Source of the DNA: Taxillus chinensis
Taxonomy: Eukaryota; Streptophyta; Magnoliopsida; Santalales; Loranthaceae
Reading direction: 5' to 3'
DNA: 64,000 nt
Assembly (NCBI GenBank): GCA_023512835.1
Contig: CM042092.1
Span: forward strand, 12,290,498-12,354,497
This document shows positions 12,301 through 26,000 of this stretch, one piece after another (within the stretch, counting starts at the first letter, position 1; every line of letters starts with the position of its first letter). Both the position numbers and the translations under genes were made by a program. A model generated the notes under the pieces. The model worked only from the letters and a program-made list of their open reading frames with translations, was not told the DNA's origin and searched no databases.

Positions 12301-14116
12301 GCAAGGTTAAATGAGGGATTGTCATATTTCGATGCAATTCTTATTGTGCCCATGTTTCAGATTGCGTGGACTTTTTTTTCCATTTGTACAGGATTTGTTT
12401 ACTTCCAGGAATATCAGGTTACCCTTCCCTCTGTGTACCTTCATTTCCATCACAATACTTGAGCTTTCAGAACAAACACTAATATGCCTTTCTTTTAATC
12501 TGTTAACCCTTCACAGTATTCTATCCATTCTATAACCTAAGGTTTAATTGTCAGTGTCAGATTATAAATTAACAGTGTTTCCAGAATGTTTTGGTTCAAT
12601 TATGTTCTCCCTTTCCCTTCTTTTCTGCTTCTTCTGATTTTTTGTTTGTTGGGGTAATCCGGGGATGGGGTCAGTTTTGTTTGGATGAAATTCTTTCTGC
12701 CACCGTAGCTTAAGAGCATGGCTGATTTGCTTGGAATAAATAGTATTGAGTGGGATAATTTATTCAGCGTATTGCATAAATCCTAGTTCTTATCTTAATG
12801 TTTCTGGTAAAATGACATGAAATATATGAAGTATATTGTGCGTGTCTTGTATCAAGAAGTAAAATGGTCTTATCTTGAACTAGCAGTCGTGTTTGGGGTC
12901 ATGCATACTCTGTTTGGTGGTCCTAGCTTATCTAGTATGGTTGACATCACGAGGATCATTAAGTTAACCCTCATCACTAATTAGCAAGTTTGGGGACTAC
13001 ACATTCCTTTGCTGCTACACAGTAGGAGTCCTATACGTGTTGCTTTTATATAATTTGAAAGATAATTTTGAATTTCTTTGAGGTGAGATAAATCACATGT
13101 CTAATCCATGGTAAGGAGCTAACAATGTGGATGTACAGATTGCTGCGGCACTTTTTAGAGATTGCTTAGCCAATAGAAACATCTGGAGTGCATTTTTGAC
13201 ATTTTTAGCAGTGCACGAGTTGAATTCAGACTATCTTATCATATCTCGGTGCAGGTGTTTGATGCCTTAAGAACAACTATGTTCATCATGGGAATGCTAT
13301 CTGTATTTATTGGCATTTCACTGCTCGCACCTGATGAGTCCAAAGGTATTTTTTATGAAAGGATGAAGTAAATCTTGACACACAGAAGATAATAGAGTAA
13401 CTGATTCTACTCGTTTTTTAGGTGAAGCTAAAGATGCAACATTGGTTTCTGTGACTTCTAATCTTTCAACCGAAGTTGACAGGTATAGCTTATTTACGAG
13501 ATATTGCCAACTCCCTGAAGCAAGGTGCAAGATATTAGTGGTGTTTCAACATGAATTTGCCTTGAATGTATATTTAGACTTAAAATAACATAATTAGAAT
13601 GCAGTATATATTAATTTGTTGAAAGAATGGTATTTTATATTTTGACAAATCATAGCCTTGTAGAATTAGTATTTTAGTTGTTGAAATCATCCATCTATCA
13701 CAGATCGGTCGTCTCACCAGAAGAGTCGCAAGCCAAAATGTCCTATCTTCAGTTAATGTTGACTAAGGCTGCAGATGTGGTTGTTAAAACGAAGGTACAA
13801 CCAAATGGATTTATTCTACTCATTTTTCTCAGTTTCAAGCTTCTTTTTCATCCATCAAAGATGAAGCCAAACATTTTGGAACTCGGTTTCCTTGTAGACG
13901 GCATGCTCAATGCTAGTAGGTCTGGGAGAGGAGACTATCAGTGCATCTTCAGTCCTCGCAATGCCCATGGTGTCTTCAAAGATTACAGGGTTTAGGGGAA
14001 ACGGTTTTGAACGGGCCAAGATCTTCTCGCTGAGAAACACTGGATGGATTTCAGGGGATGAAGACGGCACAAAACTGCTAGACCAAAACACCATGCTTGC
14101 GCAGAGCTTATCGTAA
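9319..14116 (+). CDS. NIPA8: NIPA8-like probable magnesium transporter, 13 coding exons
   Basis: Membrane protein of the NIPA (DUF803) magnesium transporter family. Exons: 9319-9411, 9853-9940, 10046-10107, 10228-10314, 10419-10492, 11604-11706, 11802-11930, 12026-12125, 12298-12417, 13255-13345, 13422-13482, 13704-13794, 13898-14116. All introns are GT-AG. The start MGEWVIGALINIFGSIAINF and the later stretches SLLAALGSIQFVSNIAF, FIVLGNIFLVAFGNHQSP, LPFSYAIVSGAIGSCSVLFA and MFQIAWTFFSICTGFVYFQE follow the plant NIPA8 pattern, with about nine hydrophobic segments. The sum is 1318 nt. Dropping one base near 10279 gives 438 residues, the usual length, and restores AYFVLNKMVTVK in exon 4. As printed the frame breaks there. 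The C-terminal soluble tail ends at TAA 14114-14116. Confidence 0.9.
10493..11603 (+). other. long intron 5 of the NIPA8-like gene
   Basis: This 1.1 kb AT-rich intron has a GT donor at 10493 and a CAG acceptor at 11601-11603. No gene or recognisable transposon is seen inside. It is the largest intron of this gene. Confidence 0.7.
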
Positions 14117-15950
14117 CGATTACTTAGCAGTGAATGTCACCGGTGGTGTTACTTTCTACAGTACAGTTGTGCAGGTTCCCCCCCCCCCCTTTTTGTTTAA
14201 ATTACTGAAAATCATATTTATTGAATTAGTTTTTTGTAGCAAGTAAATACATGTCTCATTGTACACCCCCTTGTTCAGTGCATTTGGAAATAAATTTTTT
14301 TACCGGGGGTTTGGTAGGTCTACCGAGAGGTTACACCCGAAAATATGTAAGGGGGCACTTTATATGCAGTATTCAGCTATTCAGTGGAGTTACTGTTTAT
14401 GTAGACACTATCCTTTTCTATTCTTAGCATTATTCTTTTTGGCATATGCTACGGTTTCAACCAAAGCAAAAAAAAAAGAAAAAGAATTTGGCCTCATATA
14501 CAACAGTACACTTGTATAACTTTTAATGTCTGGGTTCTTTGTTTAGTAATTTTCTCAATTAGTGTAAATTTATTCATAATAATTAATGAAAATACAGTGA
14601 GGAATTGGAAATAAGGTATTTGGGTTTTAGAAAGTTGTAAAAAAAAGGAAAATAGAGGGAGCAAGTTAGGTCATAAATAAAATTGTATAATAAATGTGCG
14701 TCGTTTTCTTGTTTTTTAAATGTTATGTTAATTGTCAAACATTAGTTCCATGCGCGATGATTTTGAAAACGCTTTCCTCACGGTATGTGATAGCAAAAGA
14801 TTTTTAAAAAAAAATTCTTGAAAATCACACGGAATGTGATCTTTATATACACATTGTTTCTATTCATTAATGAAAGGAAACATGATGTCTTCAACAAAAT
14901 AACTAAACATCATTATGATGTTGCTTCTTTTTTCCTCCTGAGGGAAACTTGGTAAAAAAAATAATCATTCTTGAATGACTTTTTTTCTTCAGGAAGAAGA
15001 ACCAGGCCATTGTTTTTGATAATTCTTGCTTTGTACAACTTTGCCGGTTATATAAAATGTCAAATCCAACTTGGCTCAGTTGATTAATTTTTGCGCTTAA
15101 TTCATTTTATCGATCTTTCTAATATTTGACTTGTTGCCGATTTATTTAGTACTGATATTATTTTTTTTAAATAGTGTTATTTTTAAAAACGTGTTTATTA
15201 AATTTAATAATATTTATGAATAATTGAATTTATGATTTTTAAAAATAATTATATTTTAAAAAATAATATCAGTTAATCAACCTTCTATAAAAAAATAATC
15301 ATGTTTTTTAAAAATAATCTCAATCAATCAAACATCTATAAACATAAATGTTTGAATGATTGAGATTATTTTTTGGGATTTCTTTTAGGTGATAATAAAA
15401 AAAGTCAATGTAAGGAACATAAAACTGTAGTGGAATCTTCAACGGCCAAAAATTATAATTATAAGTTATAATAATTTTATCAAATTCTATCGGTTTACAT
15501 TTATTAAAGTTTGATTGTAATTTTTTATATAGTATATTAGATTAGAAATTGTAAAATTTTACAATTACAAAAGAAGTTATTTTTTAAATTAAATTTTAAA
15601 AATGACCATGACAATGGTGTAAGATATGCAAGCTGTTAGCTGTATAATGGAATTAATTACTTTTTGCCCTAACAATTTAAAATGACAAAGACAATTGCAA
15701 TAAAAACTAAAATAGAAAAGTCTCAACACCGGTCCAGCCAAGCAAACGGTGTCGTGCGCAACTGTCCAGCACAATTATATTATATTATTTTCCATGACAG
15801 CGCGCAACAAACGCCCCCCGCAGGACCGCCGGAGGAGGGCGACTATGCAGCGCAGATATTAGAATATATAGATAGATTATATATTATTGATTTGATAACT
15901 CACCCACCGCCCTGGCCGTGAGACGACAACAGCCCCACCAGACCAAACCA
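14117..15950. other. 3' flank of NIPA8-like gene and AT-rich spacer
   Basis: The likely 3' untranslated region includes AAATAAAT near 14287 as a possible polyadenylation signal, and a C10 run near 14177. Beyond 14520 the spacer is AT-rich, with two small inverted repeats at 15146-15277 and 15309-15372. No coding sequence is recognised. Confidence 0.5.
15309..15372. repeat. small inverted repeat (hairpin)
   Basis: AAAAATAATCTCAATCAATC around 15310-15329 is mirrored by GATTGAGATTATTTTTT around 15356-15373, with a short loop. A second, wider pair (ATATTATTTTTTTTAAAT near 15156 and its near complement near 15260) lies beside it. These may be remnants of a MITE, but no target duplication was found. 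Confidence 0.5.
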
Positions 15951-16117
15951 AATCAAACCTAATTTCATGTCTCTGCCCCAATTTCCAAACAATCTATGAT
16001 TCATTTACTCACATTCATATCCGGAGTCAATTAATCATACAGGCCCTGCTACCCCCCTTAGATCGATCCATCCGTCTATCGGCATCTTGATCGATTTTAG
16101 CTGTTTTCAAAAAATGT

Positions 16118-16158
<41 letters not shown>

Positions 16159-16160
16159 AT
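15951..16160 (+). promoter_or_regulatory. possible first leader exon/promoter of the OTU gene, with CT microsatellite
   Basis: A pure CT microsatellite lies at 16121-16156, like the CT tracts in the leaders of other genes in this window, and the sequence before it is less AT-rich. It would make a 4 kb leader intron ending at the acceptor TTGTTCAG (20090), with the first coding exon starting at 20091. This is inferred; no transcript evidence is available. Confidence 0.3.
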
Positions 16161-16739
16161 TATGGATACTTTATATTCTGATTACGATTTAGCTTTGTAA
16201 GATTGTGTTCTTGACATTTCGTATTCTAATCTTAACATCAAAGTTCCCGATTGAAGTTATGCCGTTTTGCTTTGATTTGATTGTATATTTGTATTACTAT
16301 TTCCATTTCCCGTGTGGGTGAACTCTCACGGGTTAAGTTTAGTTAGCTTCAAATGACTTTATTTATTTATTTATTATGCGCTTGTTGTTGGGTTTTACGA
16401 TGTAAGATTTTGGAAATGATAGGGTAGGTGGGTGGGGATCCAAGGATTTTTTTATTAGTTAAAAATTTTACTTGGTGATTACGTGCAGTTATCAAAATAT
16501 TTGTCATTCCTTTTTAAATGATTCTTTGCGGTGATTGTTGTATGCTGGTCCTGTTTTCACGGTATCAAATGCTATGCTTTTGATGGGTTTTGATTAATTA
16601 TCCTGTTGAGCACTAGTAGTGTCTCAACAAAAGTACAAAACTAAAATATAATCAAACAATAGCCAAAATCTGCAATGAAGTCCTAGCATAGACTCAACAA
16701 TGCTATAATAAATTTGGTTTTCATCCTAAGCGCTGGTCA

Positions 16740-19700
16740 ATTTTTTTGAATCAACTTCATTAGCTAAAGGTGGAGGACACCTTTTGATGAGACAAAAACC
16801 GAAAGGAACAAGAAATTAGAGTAATAGGAACAAGAATAACTAGAAGATCACTCCCGCTCACTAGAAGAATACTCCTGCTGGTGGCAGGAGGAGAGTAATA
16901 TGATTGGTCCTCATGAAAAGTGATATTAGCTGAGGCATAGATGCATCCACTCAAGGGATCATAACACCAATACCCTTATGTGTCTTAGAGAAGGACTCAA
17001 CTATCCTATTTTGTTGAGGAGTTTAAGAATAAAATGTGCGATGCAAAATGCTATGTAAGTATGACAATAATTGAAAATAAGAAGATACACTTAAATACTA
17101 TTTGGCATTATTAGTACATAAACATTTACCAAAATCAAAGAATTGAATAAAAATGTTGAAAACAAGAGAAAACTTTTGTTTGATCTTTTATTAAATATAA
17201 TCAAGTTATTCGGGAATAATCAAATATTGCAAAATATTTAAAACCTGAAAAAGTAGACACATGACATGGATCCTATACATCGAGTGGACTAACTCAAAGG
17301 GTCAAGTCACGTGATTTATTTGATGCGTGGGAAAGGACACATGATGGTGTTTACCTAATTCACGATTTCCCATGGATCCAAACTAACAGACTTTGAAAAT
17401 CTCAACACCGACCAAAGCTTATTGAAAGAAGAATAACTCATGTGACAATGTAGATGAAACGTATTAGAAGGATGCTGAGCAATCACAACAGCAACAAAGA
17501 GCATGACTCTATTAAAGTAGTACAAGCCATTAGACTTAGTTCTCCCACCAATTGTCCATCCAATCTTCGATCCTGAAAAATACAACAAGAAAACGAAAAT
17601 ATCACAAAACAATTGAAAGATTTAGTTAAAGAACTATCATATAATAAATCGTACGAGGAGTTAGGTAAATAAAGAACAGAAGGAAGAGAAAGGAAACACT
17701 CAAATGAGTAGTACCAGTTCTGTGATAGGCAATCAAGAACCATCAACAAAGATAAGAGAATGAGATAATGTGGAGACACAGACCAAAAGGAAGATAAGAG
17801 ATTATAATTACCAATCATGTGATGAGTGATACCAAAGTTTATCACTCAGGTGTTAGACTCAAAAGAGAGCAAACATGAAGGACTACTTGATGGTTGTTGT
17901 GCCCTGAGTAGTAATAGTTGTAGTAGTAGTGGCAGAAGCTATGGTCACTAGAGCAGAACTAACCAAAGAATTGTAATCTGCATGCGATAATGTAACTAGC
18001 CCAGTGGAAAACTTATATTTTTCAGGAGTAGGATGTGATTCTTCAACCCGTCATATGTTGCATGTGATGGGCAAAGCTCCATATGAAGAACATGACAATA
18101 AGCCTTTGTAAGATCAGTCTTTTGACAATGTGTACAAAAGTGATTCGTACGACTACAGGGTAGAATATAAGCACTACAAGGAACTCCCCTTGTATCACGA
18201 CATCCACGTCTCCTAGAAAGAGGGAAACCTCGACCTCTATCATGAGCGCCACATCCTAGTCCCCATCAAAATCCTAGCTGATGACTCGAAAGAAGCTGAA
18301 GAGTTATGTGTAGCCTTTGCTCTAGATGTATAGTGGAGAACCCGAGAGAAGACCTTATCAATGGACGTAAGAGAGGTAGTGAAGGTGAGAATGGGAGGGT
18401 CTGAGGCCCTTAAGAAACAACATCGCAAACATATGCTACTATCTCTTTGTCAACACAGTGGCCTCCATGGTAGGAGACAAGAAAATCTCTAATCTCTGAC
18501 TTAGAGAAGTGAGCGTGGATTAGAAATCCAGAAAGGGCTTATCCCCAAGTTGGAGGTCAAACAACTCACAAGTATCACAAGCATGTTAACCTTGTCAGCA
18601 TACATCAAAGAACACTTGTCCCAACACTTTTTGCAGACTTGCATGGCATGAACTGTGGAACCAGCTGAGGCTCCATACTACTCCATAGTTGGGTTCAAAG
18701 AATTGCATCAAATTTGTCCCATTTAGTTTTATCTGCATCCGTTGAACCAGCTGATGAACAATCAGAATAAAGATATTGTGCCTGGCCAGTAGCCAAAACA
18801 TATACTTAAACCGCCGTAGACTAAGTTACATAATTAGATCCATCCAATTTAACAGAAGCGAGTTGGATAGTCTAATTATTAGTGTTCATGGCTCAGTTTA
18901 GCAACACGAAAATTGATTCAATTGAGATAAATATGAAACTTCAGGAACCAGAATCAAGAATCCACAAACATCAGCAGCAGAAGATGGATTCCCAGAAAAT
19001 CAGTGATAACAAGTCCAGAACACAAATTCAAAATAACAACAAAAATATCCAAAAAATGATAATTATCAGAAACACCAAAAAATCCATTCAGTCCAGCAGT
19101 TTCACATTTGATCAATCCATTCAAATTTGATGAATCAGAACTGGCCAGTAGCAAGATGGCGCAGATTATATAACCCCGTACATCCGAGCAGGTGGTTCGA
19201 TTCCTCCAGGGTTGTTCAGATGCTGCCAACACACTCACAGCTTCATGGCTATGCCAACACAGGAGCCAATGAGGCTCCCATGTGCTGAAGAGGGGAGCCA
19301 ACACACAATGGAGAAGAGGCTGGTTGTTGCGTCGGGCAGAGAGGAGGATTGGGGCGGCGCAGGGAGAATAAGGATCAGTGTATATACCATACCTAAAAAA
19401 GGTAGTAATAAGTGGGAGGGAGCAAGTTTCTTCTCTTTCTCTCAGTCTACTAACTATTGCATTATTACTATTTAGCTAGTCCTATATGAGATGTTGACGT
19501 TGCTTGCAGTGAGAAAGGGGCTGGAGAAAGATACGAAGGCATTCCTGGAACTTTGATTTGAAGGATAATTCGTAATTAATATGGGCCTCATATGTATGTC
19601 ATTGGCATTGAGATTCACAAAGACATCTCCAGAAGAGAGGTATGTCTACGGACTATCTCATAATAAGGCCTAATTCATAATCTTTTTAGTATTAGGTAGT

Positions 19701-19960
19701 ATGGTACACAGCATTAATACAGTAGCAGATAGAAGATGGAGACAGGCTCAGTGGTTCACTACTTCAGACTGGTATTTAAGTTCCCTATAGAATACCTTGC
19801 TCTAATACCATGTTAGAGATAAAAGAGAAATGTGAAAATTGTATTACCAACTGAATTAGAAGTACATTATATAGTAGAACCCTAGCAAGGCTAAGCCCTA
19901 TGATTTTACTATAATACCCTTGCTAAAGTCATACTTTAGCCGGGTGGAAGTTGATTCTTT
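16740..19960 (-). mobile_element. degenerate Ty1/copia element, 5' half only
   Basis: On the minus strand: an LTR-like end at 19811 (plus-strand TGTTAGAGAT) with a TATA-like word at 19862-19877; a primer-binding site TGGTATTAGAG (19800-19810); a leader; gag pieces (18595-18801 with KLNGTN, 18043-18428); protease/integrase head (17483-17845, with HHMIGN and SSF, then LPSVLYLPNSSYDLL); an integrase zinc region (17355-17612); and the integrase tail SGCIYASANITFHEDQ (16880-16960). RT, RNase H and the 3' LTR are absent, so the copy is truncated at about 16740. Many stops are present. The upper LTR boundary is uncertain. Confidence 0.75.
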
Positions 19961-20098
19961 TCTTGTTAATCAAATAGGTTTAAAAGTTGAGTATTCACGC
20001 TTACTCTGGCTTTGGATGTTCACTAATTTATGTCACTAGCAAACAATATTTTTGTTGCTGATAGGTGAAAATTTATCAGCTATTGTTCAGGTTACATT

Positions 20099-23000
20099 AT
20101 GAGAAATGGAGCTCATGTAGTGGGTGAATCTTCTAGCTCAATTTCATTAAGTAGTCAGCAGGATGTTGAGGATGACCAGATGATTGCTGCTGTTCTTTCG
20201 GAAGAGTATGCAAAGGTCGATGGTGCTATTGCTAGACGCCTGTCAAACTTGGCTTCCATTCCTGTAAGGGATCATTTCCAACGACTTAATAATTAAAAGA
20301 AAAGGCTTCTCATTTTTGTTTATTCCTAAAATCATCCAGTTTTATGTTATGTAAAAATTCTTATCTTTTTTCATATATTTATCAGACATGTTTACTACTA
20401 CTGAAATGTTTTCTCCACAAGTTCTTTCCAGTTTGAACTGGTGTTTCATAGTGTACAATGTCACTTAGTTTAGTTTGATGAAGTTTACTAATTCCAAATT
20501 ATCAACTCAAGTTTGGTTTTGTTTATATGTTTATATTTATCTTTGTGGTCCTCAGATAAAGTTATAATTGTTGCTAATTGCTATTCCCACTCACATTACT
20601 CTGTTCACCTTGTTGAAACTTAGAATGATCAGCATATGGCTTGAATGTGGGTTTCGTGGTATTAGTGGGAGTGGAGCCTTTTCCGCATTTGTCATATACA
20701 TCTTTCAAGGCGTCTAGCAGTGTTCTTTCTTTCTATTATTTGCCATTGAATACTTACTGTTCATTTCTGTTGTACTTAGTTTGCATTGACAAACATAGTA
20801 AAGGATCCTTTAGTCGGATTGGGTTCAGTAGGTCTATATGTTTACACGGTTTACATTTTTAGTTCAACCTAACTCTTAGAATACCACATTTTTAATTTCT
20901 AATAGTGGATCCTATAAATGATAGTTCCTCCCGTGAACAAATAAAGTTCATTGGAAGTTGTTAATGAGCTATTTTGTCAACTCTATGTTACTGTGCACAT
21001 TATTCTTGGTCAAGCAAGTCATGATATGCGAATGTTAGTGTTTCTAAGTTACCTACCCCTTTTTTTGTTTCTATCTGATTTCTCATGGAAGTATATGAAG
21101 TGGAGGGTAATGTGTTCCTAAATCTACTGCCTATGCCAACATAATGGGGCTGGTTTGGATGTGAAAGGAAAAAAAAACTCAAGGGACCAGGTGAACATAA
21201 TTCCCAACTGCAATATCCCAATTCCCTTTCTTCTCACTTCCCTTTCTTCTCACTTCTCTTTATGTGCTTTTTAAACATCATTATTTAAAATGACTTTTTC
21301 TCTTATTCATTATTTGAAAATAGAAGATATAATGTGTTCCACCAAAGTAAAATGTAAAATTTATTGATTTATAGACAGGAAAAGTTATCAAGTAATGTAA
21401 AATCTACTGCCTATGCCAACATAATGGGGTAGGTCGAATTATTTCTCTCTCTTACACTAAGGCATATGCAAGAGGCCCTGGTTACACTATATGCATGGTC
21501 TATACACTTTACATCTTTAGGTAGGGTATAGGATATTTTGATATTTAAAATTTGCTCTATTAAAGGCCTTTTAACTACACCTCATGATCATTTTTCTATA
21601 GTCTTATTGCGAAGTTGATCGTTTTGGACCTTTGGATAATTAGAGTTCTGCTTTGGGTCACTATGCTATTGTTGGTGGTAATACATTACAGTCACAAGTT
21701 GAATTTTATGTTATAGATTAGGGAGTATGCGAGTTACTTTGGTTGAAGACTATTATGAAAAGCAAAAGCAAGATAAGATTTAGACGAGCAATGATAAGAG
21801 ATGAAGTGAAAATAAAATAAATAACATTAAAAAGAGAATTTTGAAAAACCCAATCTATCAAGGCTCTCTATGATCACCAAGAGGATATTTTTGACTTGTA
21901 GGATTGTCTAAACTCAGAGTTAGAATGTAAGTCATTATTTGGATTTTAAAACTATACGTGAAGAGTTAAGTGCCTCGGTGAGAATTTATGACACATAATC
22001 AATCCCAGGACTATCTTCTGATGGCATGATAATGTCATCGATACGAGAATCAAATATTGTAATATTGGAAACTCATTCCTACTTTTGCATTAGTTATTTA
22101 TTAATATTGTATTAATTTTGATGTCTACTTCTCTATATAATGTGCCTTTCTTTATTAGTAAATAAGGGACAAGAATTATTTTTGATAGCACATCTGCCCT
22201 TCTTAAAAAAAACTAATATAATATTTTTATTAAGAAAAGGTGCCATTTTGGCTGACCTCAGGCAAATGTGCCTCAGGCCAACCATAGAAAGACATTACCG
22301 ATGAAGTGAATTGATTTGGTTTAATAAACCACATGATAAAGCAAGTAAAAAAATGCTTATGCTTTGTTAGTTGTTATTTCATTAATATGTTCTGTTCAAT
22401 ATATCTAATCACTACATCATAAATTATTTTTAGTTCTTGGACAATATTTCATTTCTAAGTTACTAATAATAATAATAAAGTCTATTCTTTTTTAGTTCCT
22501 TAAATGCATTGAACTCATGAAATTTCAGCATGTCCCACGGATAAATACTCACATTCCCAACTTATCCGATGCCAATTTGGATCACCATCGATTGCTTCAG
22601 AGGTAATTCAATTAGAATTGTTTGAAAATTATGTGTTCACTTTTAGTAGTTATAAATTAAAACTTGGAAAGACATCATATCAAAATGAATAGTTTAAATT
22701 CATTAGTTGTGGAGTTACTTAAGGGTTGTTTCATACATGTTTTTATTTTTGAAAATAAATTCTATTTGGTATGAGTCCATATAAGAAAGTAGAAAAAAGA
22801 AAAATTAAAAAATTAATTTGGACATTCTGTCAAAATGTTTTTTAGATTTAAAACATAAAACAGTTGAAAATTTATTTTTAAAATAGCTATTTTATTTAAA
22901 TTATAATTTGAATGAAATGTTGCTTTATTAAAAAATAGATATACATAATAGCTTTTGAATTTTAAACTTTATTTTTGAAAACAAAAAAAGCTGTTTTAAA

Positions 23001-26000
23001 AAACAGAAAAGAATCCATACCAAACATGGCCTTATATTTTCAAGATTTGATTGTGCCATTTCCCGAGTGATGATTTTATGCATTCGACTATTATTTTCAA
23101 GTTTTCAGTTGGGGGAATGCAGGAGCAAAAATGACATCACTATTTTATGCCCCATTCCGTAGGCCAAATCCTAACGTCTTCCCCAACGCATTGTGGGCTA
23201 GTATTTTATTATGTGGTAAAAATTTGTATCATATAATTACTGAATGCATTGAGTCCAAGTTATTAATCCGGGATATATATTAGATTATTTTATTTTATTT
23301 TTTATTATAGCTGGATGAGAAACTGTCCCATTCTTGCACCTTGCACTACAGGACTTGTCCTTTTCCATCTAAAATCACTACAAGACTTGTCGTTTCATCC
23401 GTAGATAAGATTTAATGTTCTGACCCTATGATCTACATATGAAAAACTTGGAAGTGCTTATGGATTTCACAAACTTCTTTTCTCGCATTTTTTCTTCTAG
23501 CTGTGCATTTGTGCTACTATTTTGTGAGATAAGTGAGTTGAAGTGTATACCCCACATTTTGGAGGTGTTTGAGCTAATACTTAATGATTTCAGCTATTTA
23601 AGTCTCACACAGTTCTAATATTAATATGCCCATTCTCTACCTCTATTGAAGATTATAGGACGGCTTGGTGATGTTACTTATGCATTTTGCTTTTGATTGT
23701 GGATAATTCCCAAGTAATTCCGTTTAATCTTTTGATAGGTTAAATCTGTATGGTTTATACGAAGTTAAGGTTGCTGGTGATGGAAATTGTCAGGTTTTTC
23801 CATGTTTCTGAACCATGTTACATTGGAGTCTTATTTTATGGCCTTAATTTTCATATGCATTGATCCTGCATTCAATTTACCACTGTTGCAGTTTCGTGCG
23901 GTTTCAGACCAGATGTATAGGTCACCTGATTATCACAAACACATTCGAAAGGAAATTGTGAAACAGGTGAAGTTTCTTTGAGAAATTGTTAAACTCTTAT
24001 AAGGATTAATTAATATCTCTTAGCTATGGGTCTGAACTGCTATTGGGGAACTTTGTGTGTTGAGCAAACACAAATCTAGGGAGAGGAACTTAGAGGTGAA
24101 TTAAACAGCATAAGATACCATCACAAAATCACCATTGCTGAAACTTAGGGCCTATTTTGATTAGTTTTTAAAAACTGTTTTCTGTTTTCAAAACAAAATT
24201 AAAAGTTAAAAATCTTTTGGTATGACTTATTTTGTTTTCTAGTTTTTGAAAACTGTTTTAAAAATGAATATTTAAACAGAGATATTAGAAAACATATTTA
24301 GTTTTTAGTGTTTTTGTTTTGAAAACTTTGTAAACACGAATAACAGAAGGGTTTATTAATGGAATAAATAGCAATTAAATTTATTATACACACCCAGCCA
24401 CTAGTGAATTTGCAGGAAAACCAGCAATCTCCTCTGAGGTCTGACCCCTAACTGCGCTGATGGTCTGGAACAAGGCTTTTACGTTGGTGGTTACTTTAAA
24501 AATTGCTTAAATGCCATTAAGTTAACAAAATTTCCGTAATGGTGTTATTGCGACAATTTTAATTCTGCCTATTTGGAGCTTTTGTGTGGATGTGGGCAGT
24601 AGTGAGGAGAGAGTGTGGAGCGTATGTGATATGACTTTTGGAGAAGAGGCTTCCAGAGGAGGGACTTGTGGTTGACAGTGGAGTGAGGTGATGGATGCCG
24701 GAGTTTATGGAGGGACTTGTGGTTGACAGTGGAATAATGAGGTAGAGGAGGCTGTAGAAGCTTGCCGGAGATTGTTTGAAGGGCTGCTGGTGTTGCAGTG
24801 GTTGGCCATGAAGAGGTGGTCTGTTGGCTGGAAAATGTTTGTGATGGGTGTGGAGAGAGGATGCTGGTGTGGGGGCTTTTTGGTGTAGCAGAGGAAGTGT
24901 GGTAAGAGATGTTTCTGGAGTGAGAAGTTAGTATTGTGTGGCAGCTTGTAAAGGTACTGCTCGTGTGAGATGATGGAGAGAGGATGCTGGTGTGGGGGCT
25001 ATTGTGGTGTAGCAGAGGAAGTGTGGTATGAGATTTTTCCGGAGTGGGAAGTTAGTATTTTGTGGCAGTTTGTAAAGGTACTTCTCGTGTGAGATGACAG
25101 AGGAGAAACCAAACTTCCCCTGAGTGGAGTTGCAGCGGCCACCAGCAGGCAATGCGGGGTCGTAGTAGGTAGGTTCATGGGCAGGAGCTGTAGGTGTTGG
25201 GCGATGGAAGTAACTGCTAATGTGTGAAAAGAGGATTGATGGAGAGAGGTGGTCAGGAGTGAGGCAGCCGTTGGGAGCTCCTGGAATGGGTTGTGCTGTG
25301 AAGCATTGCAGGACCTTACATTTGATACAGAAACTTGTTTTTAAATTATTGTTTCCGAATGAATACCCATATTCTATAACTTTTGAAGGCTATTGCCAAA
25401 TAAATTTGTTCATTTTTTGAAACTCAAAAACAATTTTTAAAAACTTATCTTAAAAACCGATTTTGAAAATAGGAAACAAAAAAAAAATCCAAAGCTGATT
25501 TTGAAAATAGAAAACAAAAAACAAATCCAAATAGGCCCTTAATTTCACCATTGCCTTAAACATTACGCCACCATTTTTTGCATCCCTGCTCCTTCATTAC
25601 TGTGTCAGTGCTAACACCAGCTCCACCTAAATTTATCCATCTCTGCAAAATTCACCACCTTCTGCAGCCTGACAAAATGGGTGGTTTATCAGCATTAGCT
25701 GCTTCACCTCCCCCCCTCTTCCAGGATTAGCCTGACAATTACCCTGGTTAACACGTGAAACTGCTCACAGTACTATTTAGTGTCAGCGGGGTAGTTGAAA
25801 GTCATTATAATTAATCTATAGTTGAACAGACTAACTTGAGTGTTCTTTCCTTATATTAATTTTATTTCTTCCAGCTTAAAGACCACCATTCTTTGTACGA
25901 TGGCTATGTCCTAATGAAGTACAAACGTTACTGTAAGAAAATGGCTGAGTAGGTATTTTTTGAGTTTATTATGTTGTAATCATCATAGATCATGGTTTAG

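Noticed and set aside
19160..19215. A GGTTCGATTCC word like the T-loop of a tRNA gene
   Set aside because: No matching acceptor stem, D-arm or anticodon arm could be placed around it.
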